Source of the DNA: Parvularcula sp039818345
GTDB taxonomy: Bacteria; Pseudomonadota; Alphaproteobacteria; Caulobacterales; Parvularculaceae
Direction: 5' to 3'
NCBI GenBank assembly: GCA_039818345.1
Contig: JBCBUC010000017.1
Location: 15,402-79,401, forward strand
Length of the DNA: 64,000 nt
Shown: positions 25,764 to 34,842 of the stretch, piece by piece
How positions within the stretch are numbered: the first letter of the stretch is position 1
Layout of the letters: every line of letters starts with the position of its first letter
Made by a program: the position numbers and the translations under genes
Notes under the pieces: generated by a model
Databases searched by the model: none
Told to the model about the DNA's origin: nothing
What the model saw: only the letters and a program-made list of their open reading frames with translations

Positions 25764-26183
25764 ATGTCGCTCAAAATTCGGCTTGCCCGTGGCGGGTCCA
25801 AAAAACGTCCTTACTACCGTGTTGTTCTTGCTGATGCGCGGATGCCGCGGGATGGCCGCTTCATCGAAAAACTCGGGACTTATAACCCGCTCCTGCCGAA
25901 GGATTCAGAGGACCGTGTTCGTCTCGACCTCGATCGTTGTAAGCATTGGCTCGAAAAAGGTGCTCAGCCAACGGATCGTGTAGCGCGTTTCCTAAGCGCT
26001 GCGGGCCTTGTGGCATGGGAACACGGCAACAACCCGAAAAAGGGTGAGCCTGGGCAAAAGGCGAAAGAGCGCGAGGAAGAGAAGCGCGAGAAGGAAGAAG
26101 CTAAAAAAGCTGCAGCAGCGGAGGCCGAGGCCGATGCATCCGGAGCGGAAGAGGCGCCTGCTGAAGAAGAAGCGGCCGAGTAA
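25764..26183 (+). CDS. rpsP: 30S ribosomal protein S16
   Basis: A 139-residue S16, a small-subunit assembly protein. The conserved N-terminal core reads MSLKIRLARGGSKKRPYYR, then DARMPRDGRFIEKLGTYNPL (residues about 25-45) and KHWLEKGAQPTDRVARFL. After about residue 85 comes a charged Lys/Glu/Ala tail (KEREEEKREKEEAKKAA) that is longer than in E. coli S16 (82 residues) but common in alphaproteobacteria. AAAGGAG lies just before the ATG. rimM follows. Confidence 0.96.
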   Translation: MSLKIRLARGGSKKRPYYRVVLADARMPRDGRFIEKLGTYNPLLPKDSEDRVRLDLDRCKHWLEKGAQPTDRVARFLSAAGLVAWEHGNNPKKGEPGQKAKEREEEKREKEEAKKAAAAEAEADASGAEEAPAEEEAAE

Positions 26184-26192
26184 GGCACATCT

Positions 26193-26717
26193 GTGCCGTC
26201 TTCTTCTGACACACGCATGGTCGTGGTTGCCCAATTCGCGGGCAGTCACGGCGTGCGCGGTGCTTTTAAGCTTCGTTCCTTTACGGATGACCCAGAGGCA
26301 CTTTTTTCCTACGGCGCGCTCACCGCTCCTGGTGGGCGCAACGTGACACCCAAGCGCGTGCGTGTGGTGAAGCCTGCGGTTTTTTTGGTGGAGGCTGATG
26401 AGATCAGCTCACCTGAAGACTGCGAGGTTTTTAAAGGCGCCCTTTTGTCGGTGCCGCGCACCGCGCTCCCAGCGCCGGAGGATGATGACGACTTTTATGT
26501 CGAGGATCTTGTCGGCCTTCGGGTGATCAGCACCAAGGGTGACGAGATCGGGTCCGTGAAAGCTGTGCCCAATTATGGGGCGGGCGACCTCATCGAGATC
26601 AAAACAGCCGATGGGCCGCTCATCTTGCCGTTCACCAAAGCCTCGGTGCCCGATATTGATTTGGTGACCGGTATGGTGACCGTCGAGCTTCTCGAAGACG
26701 AAGATCCTGGCTCTTAA
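26193..26717 (+). CDS. rimM: 16S rRNA processing protein RimM
   Basis: A 174-residue ribosome maturation factor that binds S19 and assists 30S assembly. VAQFAGSHGVRGAFKLRSFTD is the family N-terminus (split: VVAQFAGSHGVRG and KLRSFTD), and the C-terminal PRC-barrel has YVEDLVGLRVIS, GAGDLIEI and LPFTKASVPDIDL. I give the GTG at 26193; the ATG at 26217 (MVVVAQ) is an equally good start. In most bacteria trmD and rplS follow rimM; here they do not, and the next gene is a NUDIX protein. Confidence 0.93.
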   Translation: MPSSSDTRMVVVAQFAGSHGVRGAFKLRSFTDDPEALFSYGALTAPGGRNVTPKRVRVVKPAVFLVEADEISSPEDCEVFKGALLSVPRTALPAPEDDDDFYVEDLVGLRVISTKGDEIGSVKAVPNYGAGDLIEIKTADGPLILPFTKASVPDIDLVTGMVTVELLEDEDPGS

Positions 26718-26799
26718 GGCCATCATCTTTCATGCTGGTACCTTATCCGCTCCCGCGTTAAGACATGGGTTGGGCAGGAGTGACGATGGGGTGTGTTTG

Positions 26800-27342
26800 A
26801 TGGAGGACGAGTGGGATTTTGACCTCTCGGTGACCGCGGAAGATGCCGCGCTCCCTTCTCGTTACGCCCTTGTTTTGCTGCATTGGCAAGGCCAATGGGG
26901 CCGCCGTTTCTACCTCAATCAACGCGCCCGGAACGCAGCGAGCCTGCCCGGCCGCATTGGCCTTTTTGGCGGCCATGTTGATCCGATGCCCGATGGCTCG
27001 ATGGAGCGTTATGACCAGGCGATCTTGCGGGAAACCGAGGAGGAGCTTGGCTACACGATTGAGAATGGACTTGAGGTTTTGGGGAAATTCTACGGCACCT
27101 CGTCTAAGGGGCAGCCCTCGGTCGGTGTCTATTTCGCCCATGAGCTCGATGAAGACATGGCCGTGCGTTTTCGCAAGCACTTGCATCAATCCCGTATTGT
27201 CCGCGGGATTGATGATGGAAAGTTGATGGTGCTTGATGAACGCCAGGTGTTCGATCGCGCGGTCACCCTTCAAATGGCACCGTCGACCCCGCTGGCTGTG
27301 ATCAGCCTGCTTGACCGCTTGGTCGCCCGGCGGGATTCTTAA
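26800..27342 (+). CDS. NUDIX hydrolase-like protein
   Basis: A 180-residue protein with a readable NUDIX box: GGHVDP, then a spacer of about a dozen residues, then LRETEEELGY (around residues 65-93), fitting the GX5EX7REUXEEXGU pattern loosely because the spacer is slightly long. NUDIX enzymes hydrolyse nucleoside diphosphate derivatives; the substrate is not predictable. I chose the ATG at 26800, with GGGG eight bases upstream. The position after rimM is where trmD is usually found. Confidence 0.75.
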   Translation: MEDEWDFDLSVTAEDAALPSRYALVLLHWQGQWGRRFYLNQRARNAASLPGRIGLFGGHVDPMPDGSMERYDQAILRETEEELGYTIENGLEVLGKFYGTSSKGQPSVGVYFAHELDEDMAVRFRKHLHQSRIVRGIDDGKLMVLDERQVFDRAVTLQMAPSTPLAVISLLDRLVARRDS

Positions 27343-27391
27343 GCGGCACCGCACCCCTCATCAAACCAAGTCTCGTCTTCATGCCATCTTG

Positions 27392-27406
27392 TGGCACGAT
27401 CTTTGC
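27392..27406 (+). promoter_or_regulatory. Sigma-54 (RpoN) -24/-12 promoter
   Basis: TGGCACG-ATCT-TTGC matches the sigma-54 core consensus TGGCACG-N4-TTGC at every base, with GG and GC exactly ten bases apart. The predicted transcript start is near 27418, leaving a 27-base leader with GAGGGGG before the ATG at 27445. An inverted repeat TGCCA-N5-TGGCA (27382-27396) overlaps the -24 element. Confidence 0.85.
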
Positions 27407-27444
27407 CTAAATTGAGCGAGTATGGTCTTGTGAGGGGGCTCGAC

Positions 27445-28077
27445 ATGCATCGCTATTTTGTCATCGTTGCCATGATGTTTGGAACGGCGCACGCCGCACC
27501 GCTTGAGATTATCCCATCGAGCTACGGAGCTGATCGTGCACCGGGCAGCGGAAACGCAGGGATTCCAGCTGGTACCACCGAGCTGATTGATGGCGTGATT
27601 CCGTCGGTGTCTTGGTACACCAATGTCGGACCGCTCGTGTCGTGGGATGCGAGTGCCGGTCCCGTGATCCTGACTTTTGATTTCGATGCTGTTCACGAGT
27701 TTGATCGTGTGCGAATCTATATGGACGATACGGATCTCTTTGGCCAAGTGGAATCAATCCGTGAAGTGACAGTCGAGAATGTGGGGACCTTTACATTCAA
27801 TGATCTCGTGTCTGATGGATCCAATGGTGGTGATCTGATCGATCTCGATGGCGTCCGAAACCCTGGTGGCCTAGGGCCAGGCATTGTCTACATCGATATA
27901 GATTTAGGCGGTCTTCTAACTGATCAAATCGTGATGACACTCATTGGCCGGGGGCCATTGATGTTCCTTGGCGAAGTTGACTTTTTTGACGATGATCCGA
28001 ACCCAATTCCTGTTCCGGGAGCTGCACTTTTGATGCTGGCTGGACTTGGGGCATTCCGCTGGAAGCGGTCCAGCTAA
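27445..28077 (+). CDS. PEP-CTERM/VPLPA-CTERM-like exported protein
   Basis: A 210-residue exported protein. MHRYFVIVAMMFGTAHA is a signal peptide. The mature part is beta-rich (TFDFDAVHEFDRVRIYMDD) with Asp-rich turns. The C-terminus has the tripartite sorting signal of exosortase substrates: a Pro motif IPVPGA, a hydrophobic helix LLMLAGLGAF and a basic tail RWKRSS. It should be cleaved and anchored or released at the cell surface by an exosortase, often with exopolysaccharide. The start at 27445 is fixed by the sigma-54 promoter and GAGGGGG. Sigma-54 control of PEP-CTERM genes through PrsK/PrsR is known in other bacteria. The protein's own function is unknown. Confidence 0.82.
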   Translation: MHRYFVIVAMMFGTAHAAPLEIIPSSYGADRAPGSGNAGIPAGTTELIDGVIPSVSWYTNVGPLVSWDASAGPVILTFDFDAVHEFDRVRIYMDDTDLFGQVESIREVTVENVGTFTFNDLVSDGSNGGDLIDLDGVRNPGGLGPGIVYIDIDLGGLLTDQIVMTLIGRGPLMFLGEVDFFDDDPNPIPVPGAALLMLAGLGAFRWKRSS

Positions 28078-28083
28078 AGAAAA

Positions 28084-28107
28084 AGCCCAGGCATAACCGC
28101 CTGGGCT
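28084..28107 (-). terminator. Rho-independent terminator of infB
   Basis: AGCCCAGGC (28084-28092) and GCCTGGGCT (28099-28107) form a perfect nine-pair stem with a six-base loop. Read on the minus strand the stem is followed by TTTTTCTTT, a proper U-run, 30 bases past the infB stop. On the plus strand no T-run follows, so it mainly serves infB but may also stall transcription from 27445. Confidence 0.88.
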
Positions 28108-28136
28108 CCCTTAGGTCTTGATTGATGGCCTACCGC

Positions 28137-30776
28137 TTAGTCGAGCGTCCGCTCGATACGCTCCACGTCAAAGCATTCGATCACATCGCCATTTTTGAGG
28201 TCGTCGTAATTGGCAAAACTCATCCCGCATTCCTGACCTGCAGGCACCTCTTGGACGTCGTCCTTGAAGCGTTTGAGGGTGGAAAGCTCGCCTTCATGGA
28301 TCACGACATTGTCGCGGAGAAGGCGAACCTTTGCGCCGCGCTTGACCATGCCTTCGGTCACGCGGCAGCCAGCGACCCTGCCAACCTTCGATACCATAAA
28401 GGTCTCGAGGATTTCTGCGTTGCCCAGGAAGGTTTCGCGCAGCTCCGGATCGAGCATGCCCGATAGCGTGCCTTTGATGTCATCAATCAGGTCGTAGATC
28501 ACCGAATAGTAGCGAACTTCTGTGCCCGAATTTTCGGCGTGGTCCCGCGCCTGTTTGTTGGCGCGGACGTTGAAGCCGATGACCGGCGCGCCCGATGCTT
28601 CCGCCAGGATAACGTCGCTTTCCGAAATTGCGCCAACGCCGGTGTGCAGCACCCGGACGCGGACTTCGTCGTTCGACATTTTTTCCAGTGCGCCGACGAT
28701 CGCCTCGACCGAGCCTTGCACGTCGCCTTTGATCACAACGGGCAAGTCTTTGATCTCAGCGTCTTGCAGCTGTGCCATCATCTGCTCAAGCGAGGTGCCC
28801 GATTTCGATGCGTTGGCTTTTTCGCGTTTAATCCGCTGACGGTATTCTGCAACCTCACGCGCACGCGCTTCGTTGTCCACGACGACAAATTGGTCACCAG
28901 GCTCCGGCACGCCATTAAGGCCCAACACCTCAATCGGTTGTGAGGGCAGTGCCTCTTTGACCTGCTGTCCCTGGTCATTGTTCATGGCACGGACTTTGCC
29001 CCATTCGGAGCCAACGACGAGCACGTCGCCGCGTTTCAGCGTTCCTGCCTGGACCAAGAAGGTGGCAACAGCGCCGCGCCCTTTATCGAGTTGCGCCTCG
29101 ACCACGGTGCCATAAGCGGCACGCGCCGCGTTGGCTTTGAGCTCAAGAAGCTCCGCCTGCAGTGTGATCGCTTCTTGCAGCTCATCAAGGCCGATTTTCT
29201 TCAGGGCAGAGACATCCACATCCTGGATTTCGCCGCCCATGCTTTCGACCTGGAGCTCGTACTGCAAAAGGTCGGTTTTGACCTTTTGTGGATCGGCGTC
29301 GGGCTTATCGACTTTGTTGACCGCGACGATGATTGGCACACCGGCAGCTTTTGCGTGGCTGATCGCCTCTTCGGTTTGCGGCATGACGGAGTCGTCGGCG
29401 GCCACCACCACGATCACGATGTCCGTCACATTCGCGCCGCGGGCTCGCATCGCCGTGAAGGCCGCGTGGCCTGGGGTATCGAGGAAGGTGATCTTGTTCT
29501 TGTTGGCGTCGGTGATCTGGTAGGCGCCAATATGCTGGGTGATGCCGCCTGCTTCACCCGCCACCACATCGGTCTGGCGCAATGCGTCGAGGAGTGACGT
29601 CTTGCCGTGGTCGACATGGCCCATGATCGTCACCACCGGCGGGCGACCTTCAAGGTTGGCATCGTCTGGGTCAGCGGCGATCAGGCCTTCTTCGACGTCA
29701 GCCTCAGACACCCGTTTTACGGCATGACCGAGGTCCTCAACGATGATTTGTGCCGTGTCCGCGTCCAGTGTCGCGTTGGCGGTGACCATCTGACCTTGCT
29801 TCATCAGTTCTTTGATGAGGTCCGTTGAGCGCATCGCTATGCGCTGTGCGAGGTCGGCGACGGTGATCACATCAGGGATAATGACGTCGCGGCGCTGTTG
29901 ACCACCAGAGGAGCTGCCCTTGGCGCGGCGCGCCTTCTCCCGCTCCCGCGCGCGACGAACCGAAGCGAGCGAACGTTGCCGCTCTTCATCTTCGAGCGCT
30001 TTGGAGATGGTGAGGCGTCCCGAGCGGCGTTTCGGCGCCTCTTTGACGTTGCGGTTTTCGGGCTGAGCTTGGTTCCGCTTTTGTTTAATCCGGCCACCGA
30101 GCGCAGAGAGTGGATTATCGCTGTCCTTGGCAAAGCCTTTGTCGTCTTTTTTCTCTTTGTCTTTCGACGCGTCGGAAATGCCTTTGGCTTTCAGCTCCTG
30201 GCGACGCTTGCGCTCTTCTTCTTCGGCTTCGAGGGCTTTGCGCGCCTCTTCCTCAGCCTTTTGACGTGCCTCGGCCTCTTCGGCGCGCTTGCGCTCTTCT
30301 TCTTCGGCCTTTTTGCGCGCTTCTTCGAGCCGGGCCCGCTCTTCAGCTTCCCGCCGTTCCCGCTCCGCGCGTTCAGCGGCTTCTTTCTTGGCTTTTTCAG
30401 CCTGCGCCTTTTTGGCGTTGGCGAGTGCAACGGCCCGCGCTTTTTTCTCGCTGTCCGATAGCTGACGGAGCACTTTGCCCTTTGGCTTGGCGGCCGCGTC
30501 GCTTCTTGAGGTCGAGCCGCGCTTCGGCGCTGCCTTGGCCTCGGCTGCGGGCTTAGGCGCTGCTTTAGCCGCGGGCTTTGCGGCTGCTGGCGCAGCCTTA
30601 GCCGCCGGTTGAGAGGTCGAGGCGGCCCCGGGGCTCACAGCACGACGCTTTTTCTCCACCACCACCGTTTTGGTCCGGCCGTGGGAGAAGCTCTGCTTCA
30701 CCGCACCGGTTTCCGACCGGCGGAGGCTCAGGGGCTTGCGTCCTGACTTCGACTTCTCTTGCGTGTCGTCGCTCAT
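28137..30776 (-). CDS. infB: Translation initiation factor IF-2
   Basis: An 879-residue GTPase that brings fMet-tRNA to the 30S subunit. After MSDDTQEKSKSGRKPLSLRR comes an IF2 N-terminal motif and a long Lys/Glu/Ala-rich linker (residues about 100-300). The G domain has GHVDHGKTSLLD, DTPGHAAFTAM and AVNKVDKP (about residues 385-500), followed by domains II-IV. I chose the ATG at 30776, with AAGGA five bases before; the frame stays open upstream without a start that fits better. ylxR lies 190 bases upstream on the same strand, but nusA and rimP are not here. Confidence 0.96.
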   Translation of the reverse strand: MSDDTQEKSKSGRKPLSLRRSETGAVKQSFSHGRTKTVVVEKKRRAVSPGAASTSQPAAKAAPAAAKPAAKAAPKPAAEAKAAPKRGSTSRSDAAAKPKGKVLRQLSDSEKKARAVALANAKKAQAEKAKKEAAERAERERREAEERARLEEARKKAEEEERKRAEEAEARQKAEEEARKALEAEEEERKRRQELKAKGISDASKDKEKKDDKGFAKDSDNPLSALGGRIKQKRNQAQPENRNVKEAPKRRSGRLTISKALEDEERQRSLASVRRAREREKARRAKGSSSGGQQRRDVIIPDVITVADLAQRIAMRSTDLIKELMKQGQMVTANATLDADTAQIIVEDLGHAVKRVSEADVEEGLIAADPDDANLEGRPPVVTIMGHVDHGKTSLLDALRQTDVVAGEAGGITQHIGAYQITDANKNKITFLDTPGHAAFTAMRARGANVTDIVIVVVAADDSVMPQTEEAISHAKAAGVPIIVAVNKVDKPDADPQKVKTDLLQYELQVESMGGEIQDVDVSALKKIGLDELQEAITLQAELLELKANAARAAYGTVVEAQLDKGRGAVATFLVQAGTLKRGDVLVVGSEWGKVRAMNNDQGQQVKEALPSQPIEVLGLNGVPEPGDQFVVVDNEARAREVAEYRQRIKREKANASKSGTSLEQMMAQLQDAEIKDLPVVIKGDVQGSVEAIVGALEKMSNDEVRVRVLHTGVGAISESDVILAEASGAPVIGFNVRANKQARDHAENSGTEVRYYSVIYDLIDDIKGTLSGMLDPELRETFLGNAEILETFMVSKVGRVAGCRVTEGMVKRGAKVRLLRDNVVIHEGELSTLKRFKDDVQEVPAGQECGMSFANYDDLKNGDVIECFDVERIERTLD

Positions 30777-30966
30777 ACATTCCTTAGCAAGGGGCGGGCT
30801 GCCCCTAATAATAGACCCGTCAAGGCCAGAGAGTGCGGCGGCGCCACCGAAATACGCGGTACAGCACGCCTTCCATCGCCCTTGGGGGCGGGGCGTCCCC
30901 ATAAACGAGACATGACCCTCGGTCCACACCTTGAGGCCGGGAAAAGAACCGTTCTCTAGCGATGTC

Positions 30967-31566
30967 TTAACGGGTGGGGAAGTGGGTCCATAGGGTTGTC
31001 GCTGCAAGGGCTTTTATACCTGCAGGATGGCGTAAAAGAGCAACATGCACGGCGTCCTGTCCCAAAGCGTATCCAAGCGCTTGGCGCGCCAGCGGTAAGG
31101 GCACATGCGGTACATCGCCCGCATGCGCGAGGAATGTTGCGACCTTCGCAATCTCGCTTTCGCTCCCGTCGCTCGGCGTCAGATAGGCGATCGCTTTGTC
31201 TTTGCTCTCCCGCGCGGCGTCTTTGCCCATGACCAAAGCGCCAGCCTTGCGGGCCAGCCCTAAGGCGCTGAGGGCCCGCTGCTGGAGAGCTTCCTCCACG
31301 CCGTCCGCGAATTGGTCTGCGCTGAAGGATGGGGGCTGATCGATCGCCGTTTTGAACGCACGTGAAAAGGCGTTCTTTTTGAGGGCTGTCAGCAATGCTC
31401 CGCGTGCCGGGGTCAGCCAGGCGCCGCGACCGGGAAGCTTGGCGTTGGCGTCGAACACCAGTTGGCCTTCAGGGTCCTGCACAAATCGTAATGCGGGAAC
31501 GTCGGGCGCAAGCGCTTCGCCACTGGCCACACACCGACGATCGTTGCTTCTTTTTTTGGTGGTCAT
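30967..31566 (-). CDS. YlxR/DUF448 RNA-binding protein with L7Ae-like domain
   Basis: About 199 residues. The N-terminal DUF448 (YlxR) domain reads RRCVASGEALAPDVPALRFV, then LPGRGAWLTP. The C-terminal half resembles an L7Ae/L30e-type RNA-binding fold (ALGLARKAGALVMGKDAA). Such fusions are standard in alphaproteobacteria between nusA and infB. Here infB follows as usual, but mlaC, not nusA, lies upstream, ending 39 bases before this start. A GTG at 31602 would give 12 more residues; neither start has a clear ribosome binding site. Confidence 0.88.
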   Translation of the reverse strand: MTTKKRSNDRRCVASGEALAPDVPALRFVQDPEGQLVFDANAKLPGRGAWLTPARGALLTALKKNAFSRAFKTAIDQPPSFSADQFADGVEEALQQRALSALGLARKAGALVMGKDAARESKDKAIAYLTPSDGSESEIAKVATFLAHAGDVPHVPLPLARQALGYALGQDAVHVALLRHPAGIKALAATTLWTHFPTR

Positions 31567-31605
31567 GGCTGCGGGTTGGTGATCGGACGCCGCGGTCGTC
31601 ACGAT

Positions 31606-32253
31606 TTAAGCGTCACCATCGGTGACCGGCTCTTCGTCTGCTTCCGGCGCCTCAAGGCTTGCGACACCGGCGTCACCAATCGTGCTTTCCATATAGGTAA
31701 GAAGACCGTCGACGCCCTCGTCGTCGACCACCGACGAGAAGGTCTGACGGCGGATGGTGAGCTGCGAGATCCGTTCGACGAGCACATCGATCAGTTTGTT
31801 TTCGCCGGTTTCGAGAACGCGCACACGCCAGTCGATGTTCGCCCTTTTGACGCCTTCGTCATCAAAGAGCGCTGATTGGACAATGATATCTCCTGGCCTG
31901 CGTTCAAGGCTGCCGGTGACGTCAATCCGGCGGGAGGTGAGCTGGCCGATTTCCTCGGCAAAGGCGGCGGCGATAAAGCGCGGGAAGAGCGTGTCATAGC
32001 GCGCCCGTTGTTCGTCGGTTGCGCTTTCTGCTGCGTCTCCAGCCAACAAAAACCGGCCAATCGCTTCGGTCGCGAGGTTGTCTTCAAGAACCTGCCGCAC
32101 CTCTGGTGAGGCGTCGCCGTAGGTGTCAGCCGCAGATTTCAATTCGTCCACAACCGCCACGATAAAGGCTTCTGATTCCGGAACGCGCTCTGCGTGGGCG
32201 CTTGCAAACAAAGCAAGTCCTGCAGACACCGCGGCAATCATCATCTGTTTCAT
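31606..32253 (-). CDS. mlaC: MlaC/HpnM-family periplasmic phospholipid-binding protein
   Basis: A 215-residue exported protein: MKQMMIAAVSAGLALFASAHA is a signal peptide. The mature part has the MlaC (Tgt2/HpnM) pattern, including ATEAIGRFLLAGD, QRARYDTLFPRFIAAAFAE and the beta-strand region VQSALFD and IDWRVRV. MlaC shuttles phospholipids between the membranes; HpnM-type members accompany hopanoid transporter HpnN. The C-terminus is an acidic tail (EAPEADEEP). It is directly downstream of an HpnN-like transporter and mlaA. An in-frame extension upstream to 32544 overlaps the transporter gene and is not favoured. Confidence 0.85.
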   Translation of the reverse strand: MKQMMIAAVSAGLALFASAHAERVPESEAFIVAVVDELKSAADTYGDASPEVRQVLEDNLATEAIGRFLLAGDAAESATDEQRARYDTLFPRFIAAAFAEEIGQLTSRRIDVTGSLERRPGDIIVQSALFDDEGVKRANIDWRVRVLETGENKLIDVLVERISQLTIRRQTFSSVVDDEGVDGLLTYMESTIGDAGVASLEAPEADEEPVTDGDA

Positions 32254-32266
32254 ACTCAAAACGACC

Positions 32267-34825
32267 TCATGGCGTTGACGACCGGCGCTTATATAGGAAG
32301 CCTGCGAGCGGAGGTAAGACAAACAACATCGTTGCAAGAACCCATACCATACCGATCGTGAGAAGCGCCCCCATACTTGATGTGCCGCGGTGCTCGGAAA
32401 TGACCAGGCTGCCAAAGGACGCAATGGTGGTGAGCGCGCTGTAGAGCACCGCGCGGCCTGTCGGTCCTCGCACAGCGGCGAGACCATCCCCGCGCCGTTC
32501 CGCCTGCAGCGCCAAATGAAGGCCGCTATCAATACCGATTCCAATGATCAGCGGCAGCACCAGCACATTGGCGAAATTGTAGGGAATATCGAACAGCGTG
32601 CCGGTGGCGGTGGTTAGTGACCCGGCGAGGATCAGTGGCACCAAGAGCAAGATCAACAGCTTCAGGCTGCGCAGGAACAAAAGCACGAGGACGCTCACCA
32701 AAAGGGCCGCTGTGAGGCTCGCCTGGACCATCGATCGACCGATAATGTCGCCAGCAGCCAGCGCCGAACGCGCGCTTCCCGCGGCTTCGGGCTCGACCTC
32801 CAACACTTGGCTGACAAAGGCTCGCCGTTCCTCGACCGATAGCGCACCATCAACCGGCAAGATCTCCACCCGATAGATGCCCTCGTCACTTGCATAGCGT
32901 TCTTTGAGCGGGGCTGGGAGATCATCGATCCCCACCGGTGACGCAAGGAGTTGCTCTTGCAGCAAGGCTCGCTGTCTTGGCCAGAATAGGAAAACGCGCG
33001 GCGCTGCGGCTTCGATACCCCGCATGCTGGTCGAGCGCAGGGTTTGCAGGAGTGCTTTGCCAGCATCGGTGGTGCCTTCGCTGAGCGCCGTTTCGAGCCG
33101 GCCGATGGAGATGGCGAGTTCATCGTCCACGCTGCCGCCGCTCATTAAAGCAAAGCTCAAACCCACACCCGCGGCATCAATCAGGTCGAGCTTCAAATAC
33201 TGTTCCTCGGGAACGAAACTGAAGAGATGCCGTGTGCTGTCGACGGTGCTCTGCCCACCGAGCGATCCAGCCTTGGCGCGGACTTCGTCTTCGCTTTGGG
33301 CGAGAACGCTGAGCCGATAAGGGGAGGCGCCCTCTTCTTCAGAAATCAGGTTGAGGGCGACCACGGATGGCGCGTTCTTGGCCCTCAGCGCCATCGGATC
33401 GGCATCGAAACGAGCCTCTGGCAACAAGAGGAGTGAGGCGATACCGAGGCCGCCAATCAGCAGCCCAAACGGGATCACCACGCGGTCGAGAATCATCGTC
33501 GAGGGCGGGGTCTCTGGCACCTCGCCGAGCGCCTTTTGGCCGAAACTACTGGGGAACACGCCGAGCAGCGCAGGGATCAACGTCACCGAGACCAAGAAGG
33601 CTATAAGAACCCCAAGGCCGGCGATGACCCCTAACTGGTTCATGCCAATGAACTCGGTCGGCGCGAAGGAGAAGAAGGCCAGTGCCGTTGTCGGGGCGGC
33701 CAGGGCGAGGGCGGTCCCGATCTTTCGCGAGGTGCGGTAGAACGATGCCCGAAGCGACTCTGTGCGGCCGACCTCGCTGCGCAAATGAACCAGCAAATGG
33801 ATCGAGAAATCCGCGCCCAGACCAACCATCAGGACGGCAAAGGCGACGGAGATCAGGTTGAGTTCCTCAAAAAGGCTCACCGCAACGCCCGCGGTCAGCA
33901 CCACCGAAAGAATGATCGATAAGAGACAAGCGACCACCATCAACTTCGACGACAGCGCGACAAATAAGAGGATCGCCACCAAAACGCCGGACAGGGCAAA
34001 CGCCCATCCGATGCCGCGGCTCACCGCTTCTAGCTCTTCGCTCCTTAAGACAGGATCACCCGTGATCATGACGATCGCTGAGAGGCCCGTTTCGGCACGG
34101 ACGGCGTCGGCCTCCTCAAGGATCGCATCCTTAACGCCTTGGGCAGGACGAAGCCGCGAATAATCGAGCACCGGTTGCAGGGTGAAGAGCACGCGGTTTG
34201 ACGGATCATCCTCCGTGCTCAGTAAGGACTGCCACGAGAAAATCTCGTCGTCTGTGGTGATCACCTCATTGAGCGACGTGTAAAGACGATCAAGCGTTTC
34301 TCGGTCGGTGATCGCGCCATTTTCTTGCTCGGCGGCCTCGGCCAGCGCTTCGAGGAGCGTCGCCATGGTCGGGTCGGGGCCGAGACGCTCAAGCAGCGGC
34401 GCGGCTTTGGTGAGGCGAGCAAGCAAGTCTTCAAGCTCGTCCACCTCAAGGAACAGAAGGCCATTTTGCCGGAAAAAAGGCTCCGAAGGCGCCGCGAGCA
34501 AGGATTGCACTTCCGCCCGTTCGCTCAGGCGCGCCGATAGCTCATCGGTGAAGGCCGCTGCTCCGTCCGGCGTGGTTGCTTCCACCACAATAAGGACCTG
34601 CTCGGAGAGCTTCGGAAATGCAGCGTTGATTCGGGCCGAGGCTTGCCGGTGCGGAGCCTCCGGGCTGATCATCTCTGAGGTGTCAGTGCTGATCGCGATC
34701 TGCGACGAGACCTGCCATGCGGCCAAGGCCGTCATCATGGTCCAAAAGAGAAGCGTGAGGACGCGCGCGCGTTCGGCGAAGGCCATGATCCGCCAGAGAA
34801 GCGCGTCAAGAAAGATCGGCTGCAT
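32267..34825 (-). CDS. HpnN-like MMPL/RND lipid transporter
   Basis: An 852-residue inner-membrane RND-type exporter with the MMPL layout: one N-terminal helix (about residues 22-40), a large periplasmic loop, a block of helices at about 260-440, a second loop and a final helix block after 700. GLGADFSIHLLVHLRSE carries the conserved Asp of the proton pathway (about residue 340), and GIGIDSGLHLALQAERRG is its C-terminal repeat counterpart. Length and neighbours (mlaC, mlaA, dxs) match HpnN, which moves hopanoids to the outer membrane. No hopanoid cyclase gene is in the window, so the cargo could be phospholipid. It lies 13 bases before mlaC and 17 after mlaA. Confidence 0.85.
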   Translation of the reverse strand: MQPIFLDALLWRIMAFAERARVLTLLFWTMMTALAAWQVSSQIAISTDTSEMISPEAPHRQASARINAAFPKLSEQVLIVVEATTPDGAAAFTDELSARLSERAEVQSLLAAPSEPFFRQNGLLFLEVDELEDLLARLTKAAPLLERLGPDPTMATLLEALAEAAEQENGAITDRETLDRLYTSLNEVITTDDEIFSWQSLLSTEDDPSNRVLFTLQPVLDYSRLRPAQGVKDAILEEADAVRAETGLSAIVMITGDPVLRSEELEAVSRGIGWAFALSGVLVAILLFVALSSKLMVVACLLSIILSVVLTAGVAVSLFEELNLISVAFAVLMVGLGADFSIHLLVHLRSEVGRTESLRASFYRTSRKIGTALALAAPTTALAFFSFAPTEFIGMNQLGVIAGLGVLIAFLVSVTLIPALLGVFPSSFGQKALGEVPETPPSTMILDRVVIPFGLLIGGLGIASLLLLPEARFDADPMALRAKNAPSVVALNLISEEEGASPYRLSVLAQSEDEVRAKAGSLGGQSTVDSTRHLFSFVPEEQYLKLDLIDAAGVGLSFALMSGGSVDDELAISIGRLETALSEGTTDAGKALLQTLRSTSMRGIEAAAPRVFLFWPRQRALLQEQLLASPVGIDDLPAPLKERYASDEGIYRVEILPVDGALSVEERRAFVSQVLEVEPEAAGSARSALAAGDIIGRSMVQASLTAALLVSVLVLLFLRSLKLLILLLVPLILAGSLTTATGTLFDIPYNFANVLVLPLIIGIGIDSGLHLALQAERRGDGLAAVRGPTGRAVLYSALTTIASFGSLVISEHRGTSSMGALLTIGMVWVLATMLFVLPPLAGFLYKRRSSTP

Positions 34826-34842
34826 GGCGGTTCCGGGGTGGG

